64,000 nt of DNA from the NCBI GenBank assembly GCA_038230035.1, contig JBBRNX010000010.1:1-64000 (forward strand), given 5' to 3'. This DNA comes from Gaiella sp038230035 (lineage in GTDB: Bacteria > Actinomycetota > Thermoleophilia > Gaiellales > Gaiellaceae). The number at the start of each line of letters is the position of its first letter. Position 1 is the stretch's first letter. This document shows, piece after piece, positions 1 to 7,881 of the stretch. A model generated the notes under the pieces. The model was not told the origin of the DNA, ran no database searches, and worked only from the letters and a program-made list of their open reading frames with translations. Made by a program: the position numbers and the translations under genes.

Positions 1-378
1 AACGAAACCGCCGCCTTAGCGGCCGAGATCGCCGAGGACATGCAGACGCTGGAGTCGATCATGGCCGTGCTCGATATCCCTGCGAGCACGGTCAAGGATC
101 TTGCAGCTGCTGTGGGACACCGGATCATGCAGCTGAAGCCCCACGCGGAGATTTCGGAGCCGAGAACGAGTCGAGTCATCGAGCTCGAAACGCTTTCGGC
201 CGGCATTACGGGCAAAGCAGCCCTGTGGCGTTCGTTGCAGACGGTGTCCGCGACGGATCAACGCCTCCAAGAGTTCGACTTCGCAGCCCTACGCGCCTAC
301 AACCAGCGCGACCGAGTCAATGCCTGCCACAGGTCCTGGGTGACCGCCACGCTCACCGAGAGCGCTGCATCTACCTAG
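1..378 (+). CDS. Hypothetical protein, 5' end missing
   Basis: The reading frame is open from the first base of the window and ends at TAG 376-378, so about 125 C-terminal residues are visible and the true start lies outside. The first in-frame ATG is at 40. The protein looks soluble, mixed helical, without cysteine pairs, signal peptide or membrane segment, and I recognise no domain. It reads toward the convergent PadR gene. It could also be an unused frame in an accessory region, because the next 4 kb contains decayed genes. Confidence 0.4.
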   Translation, partial: NETAALAAEIAEDMQTLESIMAVLDIPASTVKDLAAAVGHRIMQLKPHAEISEPRTSRVIELETLSAGITGKAALWRSLQTVSATDQRLQEFDFAALRAYNQRDRVNACHRSWVTATLTESAAST

Positions 379-593
379 AGCGTAGGTCAGCGCGCGGCAG
401 GTGGCGGCGGTCCGAGACTCTGCGAACGCTGGAGTCCCAGGCTGCGGGGGGGTTCGCGATGGTTGCAACGGCCAATGTCTCGCTCAGAGCGTCGACTTGG
501 CCGCCGCTGCCACCAGCCTCGGGAACCTTACGCTTCGAAGCACCCCTCGGGGAGAGCAGTTGCCCGTTGAGGCTGCCGGCGTGTGCCGTCTTG

Positions 594-1238
594 CTAACCC
601 GAGTTCCGCCCGCCGGGTAGCCTTTTAGGAGTCCACTTCTTCGGCGGCGAGATGGCTTCTTTGGCCTCGCGTTCCCAGCGGGCGAGTTTCTTTTCGGCGC
701 GGGTGACCCAACCTAAGTAGGCGTTGAGTACGGACTGGTGGAGGTCGAGCTCGAGGCCAATGGACAGATCCTCGGGGCTTCGGGCCTGGCCGTGTTCGAG
801 CCGTCTCAGCTCCTCCTCGAGTAGACCAAATTCCGCGAGCCGCATCTTGAGCTCGGGACGTAAGGCGCGCAGGCCGAACAGGACTGTGGTGGGATTGGCC
901 AGTAACGCGAGGGCCCGCGTTCGTACGAAGGCCTCTGAATCGATCTGGGGAGCCTGGGCGGGTGTCTGCAGCCATGCTTTGAGTGCGTCGAGCCCGAGCT
1001 CGGTTGGCAGATAGAGCGTTTTCCGCTGCCCCACACGCCGCGCAAGAGCGTGGAGATAGCCCTCTGTGGCTAGCTTGCGTGTGCGAGCGTAAGCGGTGCT
1101 CTTGCCGTAGCCGAACAAGCCGCCGAGCTTGTCCCGGATCCGTTTCTCGACGTCGTAGGGGCTGCGGCCCCCATGACCGGTGCCGTAGAGCGTGATTAAC
1201 GCGGCGTCCAGCGGGGTTAACTCGCGGGGTTCGGTCAT
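594..1238 (-). CDS. PadR-family transcriptional regulator
   Basis: A 214-residue DNA-binding protein. Residues about 12-75 form a PadR winged helix (LITLYGTGHGGRSPYDVEKR, then the recognition helix and the YLHALARR wing) and residues about 90-190 form the helical C-terminal dimerisation part seen in longer PadR proteins (Vir_act_alpha_C type). PadR proteins normally repress a nearby gene in response to a small molecule, but no adjacent intact target is visible. An AGGAG ribosome site lies five bases before the ATG. The ligand is unknown. Confidence 0.8.
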   Translation of the reverse strand: MTEPRELTPLDAALITLYGTGHGGRSPYDVEKRIRDKLGGLFGYGKSTAYARTRKLATEGYLHALARRVGQRKTLYLPTELGLDALKAWLQTPAQAPQIDSEAFVRTRALALLANPTTVLFGLRALRPELKMRLAEFGLLEEELRRLEHGQARSPEDLSIGLELDLHQSVLNAYLGWVTRAEKKLARWEREAKEAISPPKKWTPKRLPGGRNSG

Positions 1239-1621
1239 TACGCTCCTAGCAGCTCCAGCGGGGTTAGTACTCCAGACTACGATCAGAAAGCTCCATAAAC
1301 GATACAGTATTTGCTCCAGAATAAAAGCTCGCGGCTGGTTAAGATGGGGTAAAGCTTTGGACTCCGCCCCCGCTCAGCCCAGCATCCATGGGAAAAGCGT
1401 TCTCTACGATCGCCAACAAAACGCACCTTATTCGATGAGAGCGACGATTTTTGTACGTCCCTGATTTTTACGAGAGCCGTTCCGGGCAGCGGCCCACGTG
1501 CCCCGCGGGGTGAACTCGGGCCTCGTTCCAGCCGGTAAACCGACACAGCACGGCACGGGATCCAACCCGATGCCGATAAGCCTGAGCAGCAAGGACTCGC
1601 TAGTCGTACAACAGCGATTGG
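1239..1621. other. Gene-free, locally AT-rich spacer
   Basis: About 380 bases without a convincing gene. Bases around 1290-1360 and 1420-1470 are clearly richer in A and T than the rest of the window. The part next to 1239 must hold the PadR promoter. I see no tRNA, no transposon end and no terminator with a T run. The right end holds the first copy of a 17-base direct repeat. Confidence 0.5.
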
Positions 1622-1638
1622 CTCGATAGTCGTACAAC
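1596..1638. repeat. 17-base direct repeat at the edge of the radical-SAM remnant
   Basis: CTCGCTAGTCGTACAAC at 1596-1612 returns as CTCGATAGTCGTACAAC at 1622-1638, 16 of 17 bases identical, with a 26-base period. The second copy encodes the Ser-Tyr-Asn that opens the surviving radical-SAM sequence and supplies the in-frame TAG just before it. It may be a scar of slippage, insertion or excision. Confidence 0.6.
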
Positions 1639-2310
1639 CCGTACATGGGCTGCGTCCACCGCTGCACGTTCTGCTACGTGCGCGCGTTCGAGGCGCGTGC
1701 CGACCGCGCGTCGGGTGACGGCTACGGCAGCTCGATCCGCGTCAAGACGAATATCGCGGAGGTTCTGCGAGACGAGCTCGCCCGCACGTCCTGGCGGCAC
1801 GAGAGCGTCACCCTCGGCGCCGCGACCGACCCCTACCAGCCGGCCGAGGCGCGCTACGGGCTCACGCGCGCCTGCATCCTCGAACTGGCCTGAGCCAAGA
1901 CACCTGTGGGGATCATCACGCGCGGCCCGCTCATACGCCGCCTGGCCGCCGCCGGAATCGATACCGCTGTGGCGATGGCGCCGATCCTGCCCGGGCTCTC
2001 GGACTCCCCCGAGCAGCTCGAAGCCGTCGTGCGTGCCGCACGCGAGGCAGGCGCCAGCAAGGTGTGGGCGAGCCTTCTCTACCTCAAGCCCGGGACACGA
2101 GAGCATTTCCTGGGCGCACTGGCCCGCGACTGGCCGGAGGAACTCGAACGCTACGAAGGGCTCTACGCCGGCCGCGCCGCGTACCTCCCCGCGAACGTAA
2201 GCGAGCCCATCCGCGACCGCGTGCGCGACCTGAGCCGCGCCTCTCGCTTCCCGCATCGCCCCGCCACGCGGCTGCCCGAACAACCGGAGCAACTCGCGCT
2301 ATCGATCTGA
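1630..2310 (+). pseudogene. Decayed radical-SAM protein (spore photoproduct lyase-like/Rv2578c-like)
   Basis: The frame starts abruptly at NPYMGCVHRCTFCYVRAF, which carries the iron-sulfur motif CxxxCxxC, directly after TAG 1627-1629, so the usual N-terminal 60 or so residues are gone. An in-frame TGA at 1891-1893 interrupts it before AKTPVGIITRGPLI, and this text runs straight into RRLAAAGIDTAVAMAPILPG, skipping about 45 residues that relatives have between those motifs. The rest of the C-terminal half is readable to 2310. Three independent lesions make a functional protein very unlikely. Stop and deletion are seen directly; the missing lengths come from family knowledge. Confidence 0.85.
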
Positions 2311-2337
2311 CCCAGAGGCACCGTCCCCTGCCCGCCG

Positions 2338-2343
2338 TAGAAT
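2338..2343 (+). promoter_or_regulatory. -10 hexamer of the response regulator gene
   Basis: TAGAAT ends eight bases before the GTG at 2352, the spacing expected when transcription begins at the start codon (leaderless mRNA). No clear -35 is seen. Confidence 0.45.
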
Positions 2344-2351
2344 CCCACCCC

Positions 2352-2975
2352 GTGGCGGACGAGATCACCGTGCTCATCACCGACGACCACGAGGTCGTCC
2401 GGGAAGGCCTCCGGCTGTCGCTTCTCCGGTCGCCGCACATCCGCATCGTCGGCGAGGCACCCGACGGCGAGACCGCCATCTCGCTCGCCGAGAGACGCCG
2501 GCCGAACGTCGTGATCATGGATCTCCGCATGCCCGGCATGGACGGGATCGAAGCGACCGAGGAGATAATGAAGCGCGTCCCCGAGACCGCTGTGCTCATC
2601 TTCACGGCCTACAGCGAACGCGCTCTCCTGGCGCGCAGCCTCGAGTCCGGCGCCCGCGGCTACATCCTCAAGGAAGCGCCGCACGAGACACTCCTGCGTG
2701 CGATCGAGAAGGTTGCAAACGGCGACACCTTCGTCGACCAGGCGCTCATGCCGGCATTCGTCCAGGGCCGCGACGGCGGCGACTCGCTCACCCCGCGCGA
2801 GCGCGAGATCCTGCAGCTGCTCGCCGACGGCATGTCGAATGCGGACGTTGCGGGCCGGCTCTTCATCAGCCAGGAAACCGTCAAGAGCCACGTCCGGCAT
2901 ATCCTCGTGAAGCTCGAAGCGGACACGCGCACGCAGGCGGTCGCGATCGCGCTCCGCGAGGCGATGATCGATTGA
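2352..2975 (+). CDS. NarL/FixJ-type response regulator
   Basis: A 207-residue two-component regulator. The receiver domain (about 4-120) has the acidic pair D11-D12, phospho-acceptor D57 in VVIMDLRMPG, and Lys near 107 in GYILKEA. The C-terminal LuxR helix-turn-helix (about 142-205) contains LTPREREILQLLADGMSN and QETVKSHVRHIL. I chose GTG 2352 because a -10 box sits just before it and the receiver begins six residues later; the open frame upstream belongs to the radical-SAM remnant region. Its stop overlaps the TTG start of the kinase gene, so the two are coupled and almost certainly partners. Confidence 0.92.
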   Translation: MADEITVLITDDHEVVREGLRLSLLRSPHIRIVGEAPDGETAISLAERRRPNVVIMDLRMPGMDGIEATEEIMKRVPETAVLIFTAYSERALLARSLESGARGYILKEAPHETLLRAIEKVANGDTFVDQALMPAFVQGRDGGDSLTPREREILQLLADGMSNADVAGRLFISQETVKSHVRHILVKLEADTRTQAVAIALREAMID

Positions 2976-3634
2976 CCAACACAGCCGGCGGCGAGGACAG
3001 CGCTAGGCCGGTACTCGACGAGCGGCTCGTCGCCGAGCAAGACGAGCGGCGCCGCCTCGGTGAGCTCATCCACGACGGCCCCGTCCAACACCTTGCGGCG
3101 ATCGCCCAGATGCTCGATGCCGCGGCGGCGGCAGCCGCCGGTGGAGACGCCGTCGGCGCACACCCGATCATCGTTCGCGCGCTCACGCTGACGCGGGAGG
3201 CGAGCGGCGACCTGCGCGAGCTCGTCTCCGGGCTCGAGCCTGACGCGCTCCGCGAACACGGCTTTGCGACCGCCGTCGCGCTCCTCACCCAGCCCCTTGC
3301 CCGGCGCGGGATCGCCGTCGAAGCGGACGTCGAAGTGGGCGAAGAGCTCGGCGAAGCGGCGGCGATCGGCCTCTACCAGATCGTCCGGGAGTCGCTCGAC
3401 CAGGCTGTCCGGCGCGGCCCACCCACCAGGATCTCGGTCCAGCTCGCGACGACCTCGGCCGGCGGCGTCGAGCTCGAGATCTGCGACAACGGCTCGGGCG
3501 AAAGACGGCAGGCTGTGCTCGACGGGCTGGCCGAACGAGCCGGGAGTCTGAACGCTGCTTTCGCCGTGGAGCAGCGCCCAGGGGAGGGAACCGTCGTCCG
3601 CGTCACCGTTCCGCCCTCGGCCGCGGGACGTTGA
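2972..3634 (+). CDS. NarL-family sensor histidine kinase, cytoplasmic and short
   Basis: A 220-residue kinase with a HisKA_3 dimerisation domain, phospho-acceptor His34 in ERRRLGELIHDGPVQHL, followed by a HATPase_c domain with the G1 box CDNGSG near 172. There is no membrane segment and no recognisable input domain, so the signal must come through another protein or an uncharacterised N-terminal stretch of about 20 residues. The N box reads RESLDQAVRRG, where relatives have Asn; here it is Gln. The start is TTG 2972, overlapping the regulator stop. It should phosphorylate the regulator encoded just before it. Confidence 0.85.
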   Translation: MTNTAGGEDSARPVLDERLVAEQDERRRLGELIHDGPVQHLAAIAQMLDAAAAAAAGGDAVGAHPIIVRALTLTREASGDLRELVSGLEPDALREHGFATAVALLTQPLARRGIAVEADVEVGEELGEAAAIGLYQIVRESLDQAVRRGPPTRISVQLATTSAGGVELEICDNGSGERRQAVLDGLAERAGSLNAAFAVEQRPGEGTVVRVTVPPSAAGR

Positions 3635-3667
3635 ATCGAACCGTCGCGCCCGTCCGGGCTGCCTCGG

Positions 3668-3673
3668 TAAACT
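3668..3673 (+). promoter_or_regulatory. -10 hexamer of fdxA
   Basis: TAAACT ends seven bases before the GTG at 3681, matching the leaderless geometry seen at other genes here. Confidence 0.45.
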
Positions 3674-3680
3674 CGCCGTC

Positions 3681-3989
3681 GTGACGTACATCATCGCCGA
3701 GCCGTGCATCGACATCAAAGACAAGTCGTGCATCGATGTCTGCCCTGTCGACTGCATCCACGAGTTCGACCGGATGCTCGTCATCGATCCGGAGGAGTGC
3801 ATCGACTGTGGCGCCTGTGAGCCGGAATGCCCGGTCGAGGCGATCTTCCCCGAGGACGCGCTCCCCGACAAATGGGAGCCCTTCGTGAAGATCAACTACG
3901 CGTTTCCCGAGGGCGCGGCGGCGATCAACCCGCTCGTCGACGCGTACGCCACCGAGCACGACGTCCATAACGAGCCACTCGAGGCGTAG
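3681..3989 (+). CDS. fdxA: Seven-iron ferredoxin (3Fe-4S/4Fe-4S)
   Basis: A 102-residue soluble electron carrier. Cysteines 9, 17, 21 and 25 give the Cx7Cx3CP pattern of the first cluster, typically 3Fe-4S, and cysteines 40, 43, 46 and 50 give CxxCxxCxxxCP for the second 4Fe-4S cluster. The acidic tail of about 50 residues is normal for actinobacterial FdxA. Partners are likely cytochromes P450, oxidoreductases or flavoproteins, but none is encoded next to it. GTG 3681 is the only start that keeps the first residues of the family. Confidence 0.93.
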   Translation: MTYIIAEPCIDIKDKSCIDVCPVDCIHEFDRMLVIDPEECIDCGACEPECPVEAIFPEDALPDKWEPFVKINYAFPEGAAAINPLVDAYATEHDVHNEPLEA

Positions 3990-3994
3990 TCCGA

Positions 3995-4537
3995 GTGACT
4001 TCGGGCGCTGAGCAGCCCCATTCGGAGGCGCCCAGCGGGAAGAGCGTCGGTCGTCGCGTGACAACGGTCGCCGTCTGGCTCGGAATCGCCGTCGTCCTCG
4101 CGCTGATCGGCAACGCTGTTCTTCCCCGCTGGTGGGCACATCGGATTGGTGCCCAGGTCGGCGGGAGCATGAGCTCCGGTATTACGCTCGGCCTCTTCTA
4201 CGGCTTCGTGTTCACGTTCGCGCCTCTCGCTCTGCTCTGGTTCACGTTCCGCAAGCGGCGAAGTCTGAAGACCGCGCTCGTGCTGGTCGGCATCTCGGTC
4301 GTCCTGGCCGGGCCGAACCTCCTAACGCTTGGCATCGTGCTCGGCGGCGGCCACGCGGCGCATGCCGGGCAACGCACGCTCGATGTCGAGGCGCCCGATT
4401 TCAGGGCCAGCAGTCTCATCGGAGCGATCGCCGCACTCCTCGCAGTCGGCGCCATCACGTATCTCGTCGTCTCGCGGAATCGCGCGCACGAGCGCGAGGC
4501 AAAACTGCGGAGCGAGCTCCACCCGCCGGCCGAGTAG
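3995..4537 (+). CDS. Four-helix membrane protein of unknown function
   Basis: A 180-residue protein starting at GTG 3995, five bases after fdxA, so probably co-transcribed. It has a polar N-terminus of about 20 residues, then hydrophobic segments near 22-45, 62-85, 92-115 and 140-160, with a charged C-terminal tail. One His-rich loop (GGGHAAHAGQ) lies between helices three and four. I do not recognise the family. Location next to a ferredoxin may be chance. Confidence 0.7.
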   Translation: MTSGAEQPHSEAPSGKSVGRRVTTVAVWLGIAVVLALIGNAVLPRWWAHRIGAQVGGSMSSGITLGLFYGFVFTFAPLALLWFTFRKRRSLKTALVLVGISVVLAGPNLLTLGIVLGGGHAAHAGQRTLDVEAPDFRASSLIGAIAALLAVGAITYLVVSRNRAHEREAKLRSELHPPAE

Positions 4538-4545
4538 CGGTAGCG

Positions 4546-4854
4546 TCAGTCGGGGACGAGCTCTGCTACCAGCGCCGACGCCCGTTCCACAAGCGCCGAT
4601 TTGACGATCACCTGATCGAACCCCGCGGTATGGGCTCGTTGCAACCCCGCCTTGTCGGTGTGGTTCGTGAAGCCGACGATCGGCACGTCCGGCCAGGCAT
4701 CGGCGACCTCCTCCGGCTCGATGCGCGCGATGTCGCAGATCACGAGGTCGGGCGCATACGCACTGTCCGAGGTGACGAGGCGGTGATCAGGCAGGAGGCC
4801 CTCGAGCTTCCCACGGAAGAACAGATCGACGCCAACGAGCAGGATCGTCGACAT
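4546..4854 (-). CDS. Receiver-fold-like protein without the acidic pocket
   Basis: A 102-residue protein beginning MSTILLVGVDLFFRGKLEGL, which has the beta-alpha pattern of CheY-type receivers, followed by DLVICDIARI (position of the usual phospho-Asp, where Asp is present) and VPIVGFTNHT with VIVKSALV near the end. The pair of acids normally near residue 10 is replaced by V-D-L, so phosphorylation is doubtful. Start ATG 4854 is chosen over the upstream frame because the fold begins there. It lies 37 bases after ccdA and is probably the last gene of that operon. Its role is unknown. Confidence 0.65.
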   Translation of the reverse strand: MSTILLVGVDLFFRGKLEGLLPDHRLVTSDSAYAPDLVICDIARIEPEEVADAWPDVPIVGFTNHTDKAGLQRAHTAGFDQVIVKSALVERASALVAELVPD

Positions 4855-4891
4855 GGCCTGGTTTGTACCACTCCGCACGGACGCCGCGTCG

Positions 4892-5608
4892 TCAGCCGTC
4901 GAGGCCGACCTTCAGCAGCGCCCGGTGCAGGTAGATGCGCAGGACGTAGAACCGCCCCGTGAACAGCAAAGCACCGAGCGCCACAAGGAGGATCCCGCTC
5001 GCTACCTGGATCGCCGCGTAGTGATCGCGGAGCCAGCGGAAGAAGCCCATCGCACGGGTGAAGAGCGCCCCCGCGATGACGAACGGGACAGCGAGTCCGA
5101 GCGAGTAGGCGAGCAGGAGCACGGCCCCTTCGAGGACAGTCTGGGTACTGCCGGCAAGGAGCAGGATCGACCCGAGCACTGGGCCGACACACGGCGCTGC
5201 GCAGATCGCGAACGCCCCGCCGAGCAGCAACCGCGAGCCACGCGAGCGAGCTCCCTGGACGAGCCCGGCGCCAAGCAGCCGCTCGGGCCACGGCAGAAGT
5301 CCCAGGAACGCCAGCCCGAACACGATGAGAACGAAGCCAGCGATCTGCTCCAGCAGGAACTGGTCGCGCAGGATCGAGCCGCCGATCGCCGCGGCTCCGG
5401 CTCCGAGGACCACGAATACCGCGGTGAACCCGAGCACGAACGGGATGCTGGCGCGGGCGACACGGGCGGCCGACCCTGGCTCGCCGAGCCGGTCGGCCTC
5501 CACCGCGGAGATCGCAGACAGGTAGCCCGGGACGAGCGGCAGGACGCACGGCGCGAGGAACGAGAGGAAGCCGGCGAGGAAGGCCACCGGGATTTGGGCG
5601 CCGTTCAT
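4892..5608 (-). CDS. ccdA: Cytochrome c biogenesis/thiol reductant exporter CcdA
   Basis: A 238-residue membrane protein with six predicted helices that passes electrons from cytoplasmic thioredoxin to extracytoplasmic thioredoxin-like proteins. The two redox cysteines are in FLAPCVLPLVPGYL (about residue 21) and ICAAPCVGPVLGS (about residue 135), each in the expected helix. The start overlaps the ccmH stop by four bases. The neighbours TlpA and CcmH are its natural electron acceptors. Confidence 0.93.
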   Translation of the reverse strand: MNGAQIPVAFLAGFLSFLAPCVLPLVPGYLSAISAVEADRLGEPGSAARVARASIPFVLGFTAVFVVLGAGAAAIGGSILRDQFLLEQIAGFVLIVFGLAFLGLLPWPERLLGAGLVQGARSRGSRLLLGGAFAICAAPCVGPVLGSILLLAGSTQTVLEGAVLLLAYSLGLAVPFVIAGALFTRAMGFFRWLRDHYAAIQVASGILLVALGALLFTGRFYVLRIYLHRALLKVGLDG

Positions 5609-6066
5609 TCCTCGAACTGCGCGAGCGCCTCGTCAAGTCGGCGCTCGATGTCTGGGTCGAACGGCCCGTCGTCATCAGGAGGATCGCGGCGGCGACTCCA
5701 CGTCCAGGCGACGAAGCCGAGCACGATCGCGACGAGCGCCGCGCCTCCGACCGGCAGCACCCAGGCGAGCAGGCCGAACCCTTTCGTCGGCGGCGTAGCG
5801 AGTACGCCTTCACCGAACTGGTCGACGAGCTCGGCCTTGATCTGCTCGGCGCTCGCGCCCGCGGCGATCCTGTTCTGGATGTAGGCCTTCATGCGCCGGG
5901 CGACCGGCGAGTCCGACTCGTCGAGCGTCTCTTTGCACGTCGGGCAGACCAGCTGACCCTCGAGTGCGGCAGCGCTCGGTAGCTTGTCGGCGGCGATTGC
6001 CTGGCGCACGACGCTACCGGCCGCCAACGCGACAACGACGAGAAGGCCGAGCGCGAGCCGCTTCAC
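5605..6066 (-). CDS. ccmH: CcmH/CycL-type thiol-disulfide protein of cytochrome c maturation
   Basis: A 153-residue membrane-anchored protein. An N-terminal signal/anchor (about 3-25) is followed by the redox motif LVCPTC in the CcmH domain, which reduces the haem-binding CxxCH of apocytochromes c, and by a C-terminal transmembrane helix (VLPVGGAALVAIVLGFVAW) and an acidic tail. GTG 6066 is preferred to the upstream frame because it overlaps the tlpA stop as GTGA and places the signal sequence at the N-terminus. Confidence 0.9.
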   Translation of the reverse strand: MKRLALGLLVVVALAAGSVVRQAIAADKLPSAAALEGQLVCPTCKETLDESDSPVARRMKAYIQNRIAAGASAEQIKAELVDQFGEGVLATPPTKGFGLLAWVLPVGGAALVAIVLGFVAWTWSRRRDPPDDDGPFDPDIERRLDEALAQFEE

Positions 6067-6626
6067 GACGAGCCGGCGAGAACGCGCCCCACATCGCGCT
6101 CGAAGACCTTGTCCTTGCCACCCGTTCGCAGTCCCCCGAGGATGCGAGCAACCACGCGCCCACGTCGGTCGAGAACGAACGTCGCCGGCAGTCCCCCGAC
6201 GCCCCAATGGCCGAGCGTCGACCCGTGCGCGTCGTGGATGATCGGGTAGGTGAGGCCGTACTTGCGGGCGAACCTGCGCGCGTCACCCGCGTAGTCGTTT
6301 GCGTCGACGCCGACCATCACAAGTCCCGTCGCGCGGTTCTGGCGCCAGAAGCTCTCGAGGTACGGCGCCTCGTCCGCACACGGCCCACACCACGACGCCC
6401 AGAAGTTGACGACCACCGGCTTGCCCCGGTAGGAGGCGAGCGACAGCGTCCCCGGCCGGTCGAGTCGGGGCAGCGACAGCGCGGGCGCAACCACCGTCGA
6501 CTTCGCGTTCGTCACCACGTGCAACTTGTTCGAGCTGCCGTGCGAGGCGATTCGGACCACCAGCACGACCAGGAGCGCGAGCACGACAATGCCGGCGGCA
6601 CCCTGCGCAACCTTCTTGGCGTTCAT
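6063..6626 (-). CDS. tlpA: TlpA/CcmG-type membrane-anchored thioredoxin
   Basis: A 187-residue protein with one N-terminal membrane anchor and an extracytoplasmic thioredoxin fold. The active site is WASWCGPC in VVVNFWASWCGPCADEAP, and the cis-proline loop is GGLPATFVLD. Start ATG 6626 shares one base with the stop of the L,D-transpeptidase gene, so translation is coupled. It probably receives electrons from CcdA and passes them to CcmH or to secreted targets. Confidence 0.92.
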   Translation of the reverse strand: MNAKKVAQGAAGIVVLALLVVLVVRIASHGSSNKLHVVTNAKSTVVAPALSLPRLDRPGTLSLASYRGKPVVVNFWASWCGPCADEAPYLESFWRQNRATGLVMVGVDANDYAGDARRFARKYGLTYPIIHDAHGSTLGHWGVGGLPATFVLDRRGRVVARILGGLRTGGKDKVFERDVGRVLAGSS

Positions 6627-7723
6627 CAGGCGCCGACGATGAAGACCGTCGTCCCGACCGTCACATGGTCGAACAGCCATTCGGCATCAGGGATCCGCAT
6701 GCGGATGCAGCCGTGCGAGGCCGAATAGCCGATCGACGCGGCGTTCGGCGTGCCGTGGATGCCGACGTTCGGCGACGAGATCCCCATCCAGCGGGTGCCG
6801 AGCGGGTTCCCCGGGCCTGGGGGCACAGGCTTCTCTCCCGCCGCCCACGCCGATCCCTGCGGCGGATACCACCACGGATCCCGGAGCTTGACGATGATCT
6901 CGAACCGGCCGAGCGGCGTCGGGTAGACAGACTGCCCGGTCGCGACACCGAACTGCCGCTGGACACGGTCGCCTCGATAGAGCGTGAGCTCGTGCGAGCC
7001 GCGCTTGATGACGATCACGTGCGGGAACGACGATGGCGTCATCGCTGGCTCGAGCCCTTGGAAGTGGAGCTTGATCGGCGTGCGGTCCTGCGTCTTCAAC
7101 GCACGCGTGATCAACCGCGCGGCAACGACCCGGTTGAGGTGCCGGCCCGGGAGATCCTTCGTGATACGCGGCGCGAGGTGGTACAGGATCAGGCGCGAGT
7201 CGACCGGCGCTCGATCCAGCTTCGTCCCGAGCGCGCCCACATACGCGTCGAGGCGCGCTGCCGACACGTCGACCGGCAGCGGGACGTTGAACCCGGAGCG
7301 CCGCACGGAAAGCGCACGCTGTATCGCCGACGTCAGTCGCGGGTATGCCCCCAGCTTGCGTGGCGCGACTGAGATCCGGCGGGTCGGCGGCACCACGAGC
7401 GTCAGCGGCTTGGCGAACGCCGCGCCCACGACGATACGTGCCTGCGTGTACGTCAGGCCCCCGACAGCGACGTGTCCCACTGTGACGCCGGGTGCGATGA
7501 GACGCGGCCCAGCCGGCGTCGTGGGCGTCGTGGTCGTGGTCGTGGTCGTCTCGGTCGTCGTCGTGGTCGTCGTCGTGGTCGTCGGATCGGTCCCGGTCGT
7601 AGCTGTGCCGGTCGTACCGCCGTCGGCGCCGGCGACCGGGGTCAACGCGAGCGCGAACGCCGCAACGAGTCCCGCCAGACCGCAGGCACCGAACAACCCG
7701 TATTTAAGAGCTCCCATCGGCAT
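6626..7723 (-). CDS. L,D-transpeptidase (YkuD) with Thr-rich linker
   Basis: A 365-residue exported enzyme. Signal sequence (about 5-32), then a low-complexity Thr linker from GTC/GTG codon runs at 7530-7600, a substrate-binding region near 75-110 (VGHVAVGGLTYTQARIVVGA), and the YkuD domain ending with the catalytic motif HGTPNAASIGYSASHGCIRM, nucleophile Cys in SHGC. It makes 3-3 peptidoglycan cross-links or attaches proteins. The start is ATG 7723 or ATG 7717; both lie inside the palindromic element at 7707-7870. It heads the operon with tlpA, ccmH and ccdA, an unusual partnership. Confidence 0.88.
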   Translation of the reverse strand: MPMGALKYGLFGACGLAGLVAAFALALTPVAGADGGTTGTATTGTDPTTTTTTTTTTETTTTTTTTPTTPAGPRLIAPGVTVGHVAVGGLTYTQARIVVGAAFAKPLTLVVPPTRRISVAPRKLGAYPRLTSAIQRALSVRRSGFNVPLPVDVSAARLDAYVGALGTKLDRAPVDSRLILYHLAPRITKDLPGRHLNRVVAARLITRALKTQDRTPIKLHFQGLEPAMTPSSFPHVIVIKRGSHELTLYRGDRVQRQFGVATGQSVYPTPLGRFEIIVKLRDPWWYPPQGSAWAAGEKPVPPGPGNPLGTRWMGISSPNVGIHGTPNAASIGYSASHGCIRMRIPDAEWLFDHVTVGTTVFIVGA

Positions 7724-7870
7724 CAGACCCTGTGTCGCCGTGCCACGCTGGAGGGCGCGATCCTGTGTCCTCGGTCGCATCCATATCGGCGGATATGAAC
7801 GCTCCCTGCGTCCTTGTCTTGCGCCCTCCAGCGCACCCCGACGACGAGGTCTGACGCCGTTGGAAGCTCT
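7707..7870. repeat. Palindromic element A of an unrecognised family
   Basis: A 164-bp imperfect palindrome. Outer arms 7707-7729 and 7848-7870 match at 20 of 23 positions; inner arms 7746-7758 and 7821-7833 are perfect over 13 bases; a central hairpin CATATC-GGCG-GATATG lies at 7782-7797. The shared core ACGCTCCCTGCGTCCTTG is at 7799-7816, preceded by GTCCTCGGTCGC. The left arm contains both candidate start codons of the L,D-transpeptidase. The core lies in the opposite orientation to the gene, unlike elements C and D. Confidence 0.8.
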
Positions 7871-7881
7871 CAGGCTCCGTC

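Noticed and set aside
1..4000. An integrated phage or transposon at the left end
   Set aside because: No integrase, transposase, terminal inverted repeats or tRNA attachment site is visible; only decay and one short direct repeat.
7530..7610. Short GTC/GTG repeats that could suggest a CRISPR or microsatellite
   Set aside because: They encode the Thr-rich linker of the L,D-transpeptidase; there are no spacers and no cas genes.
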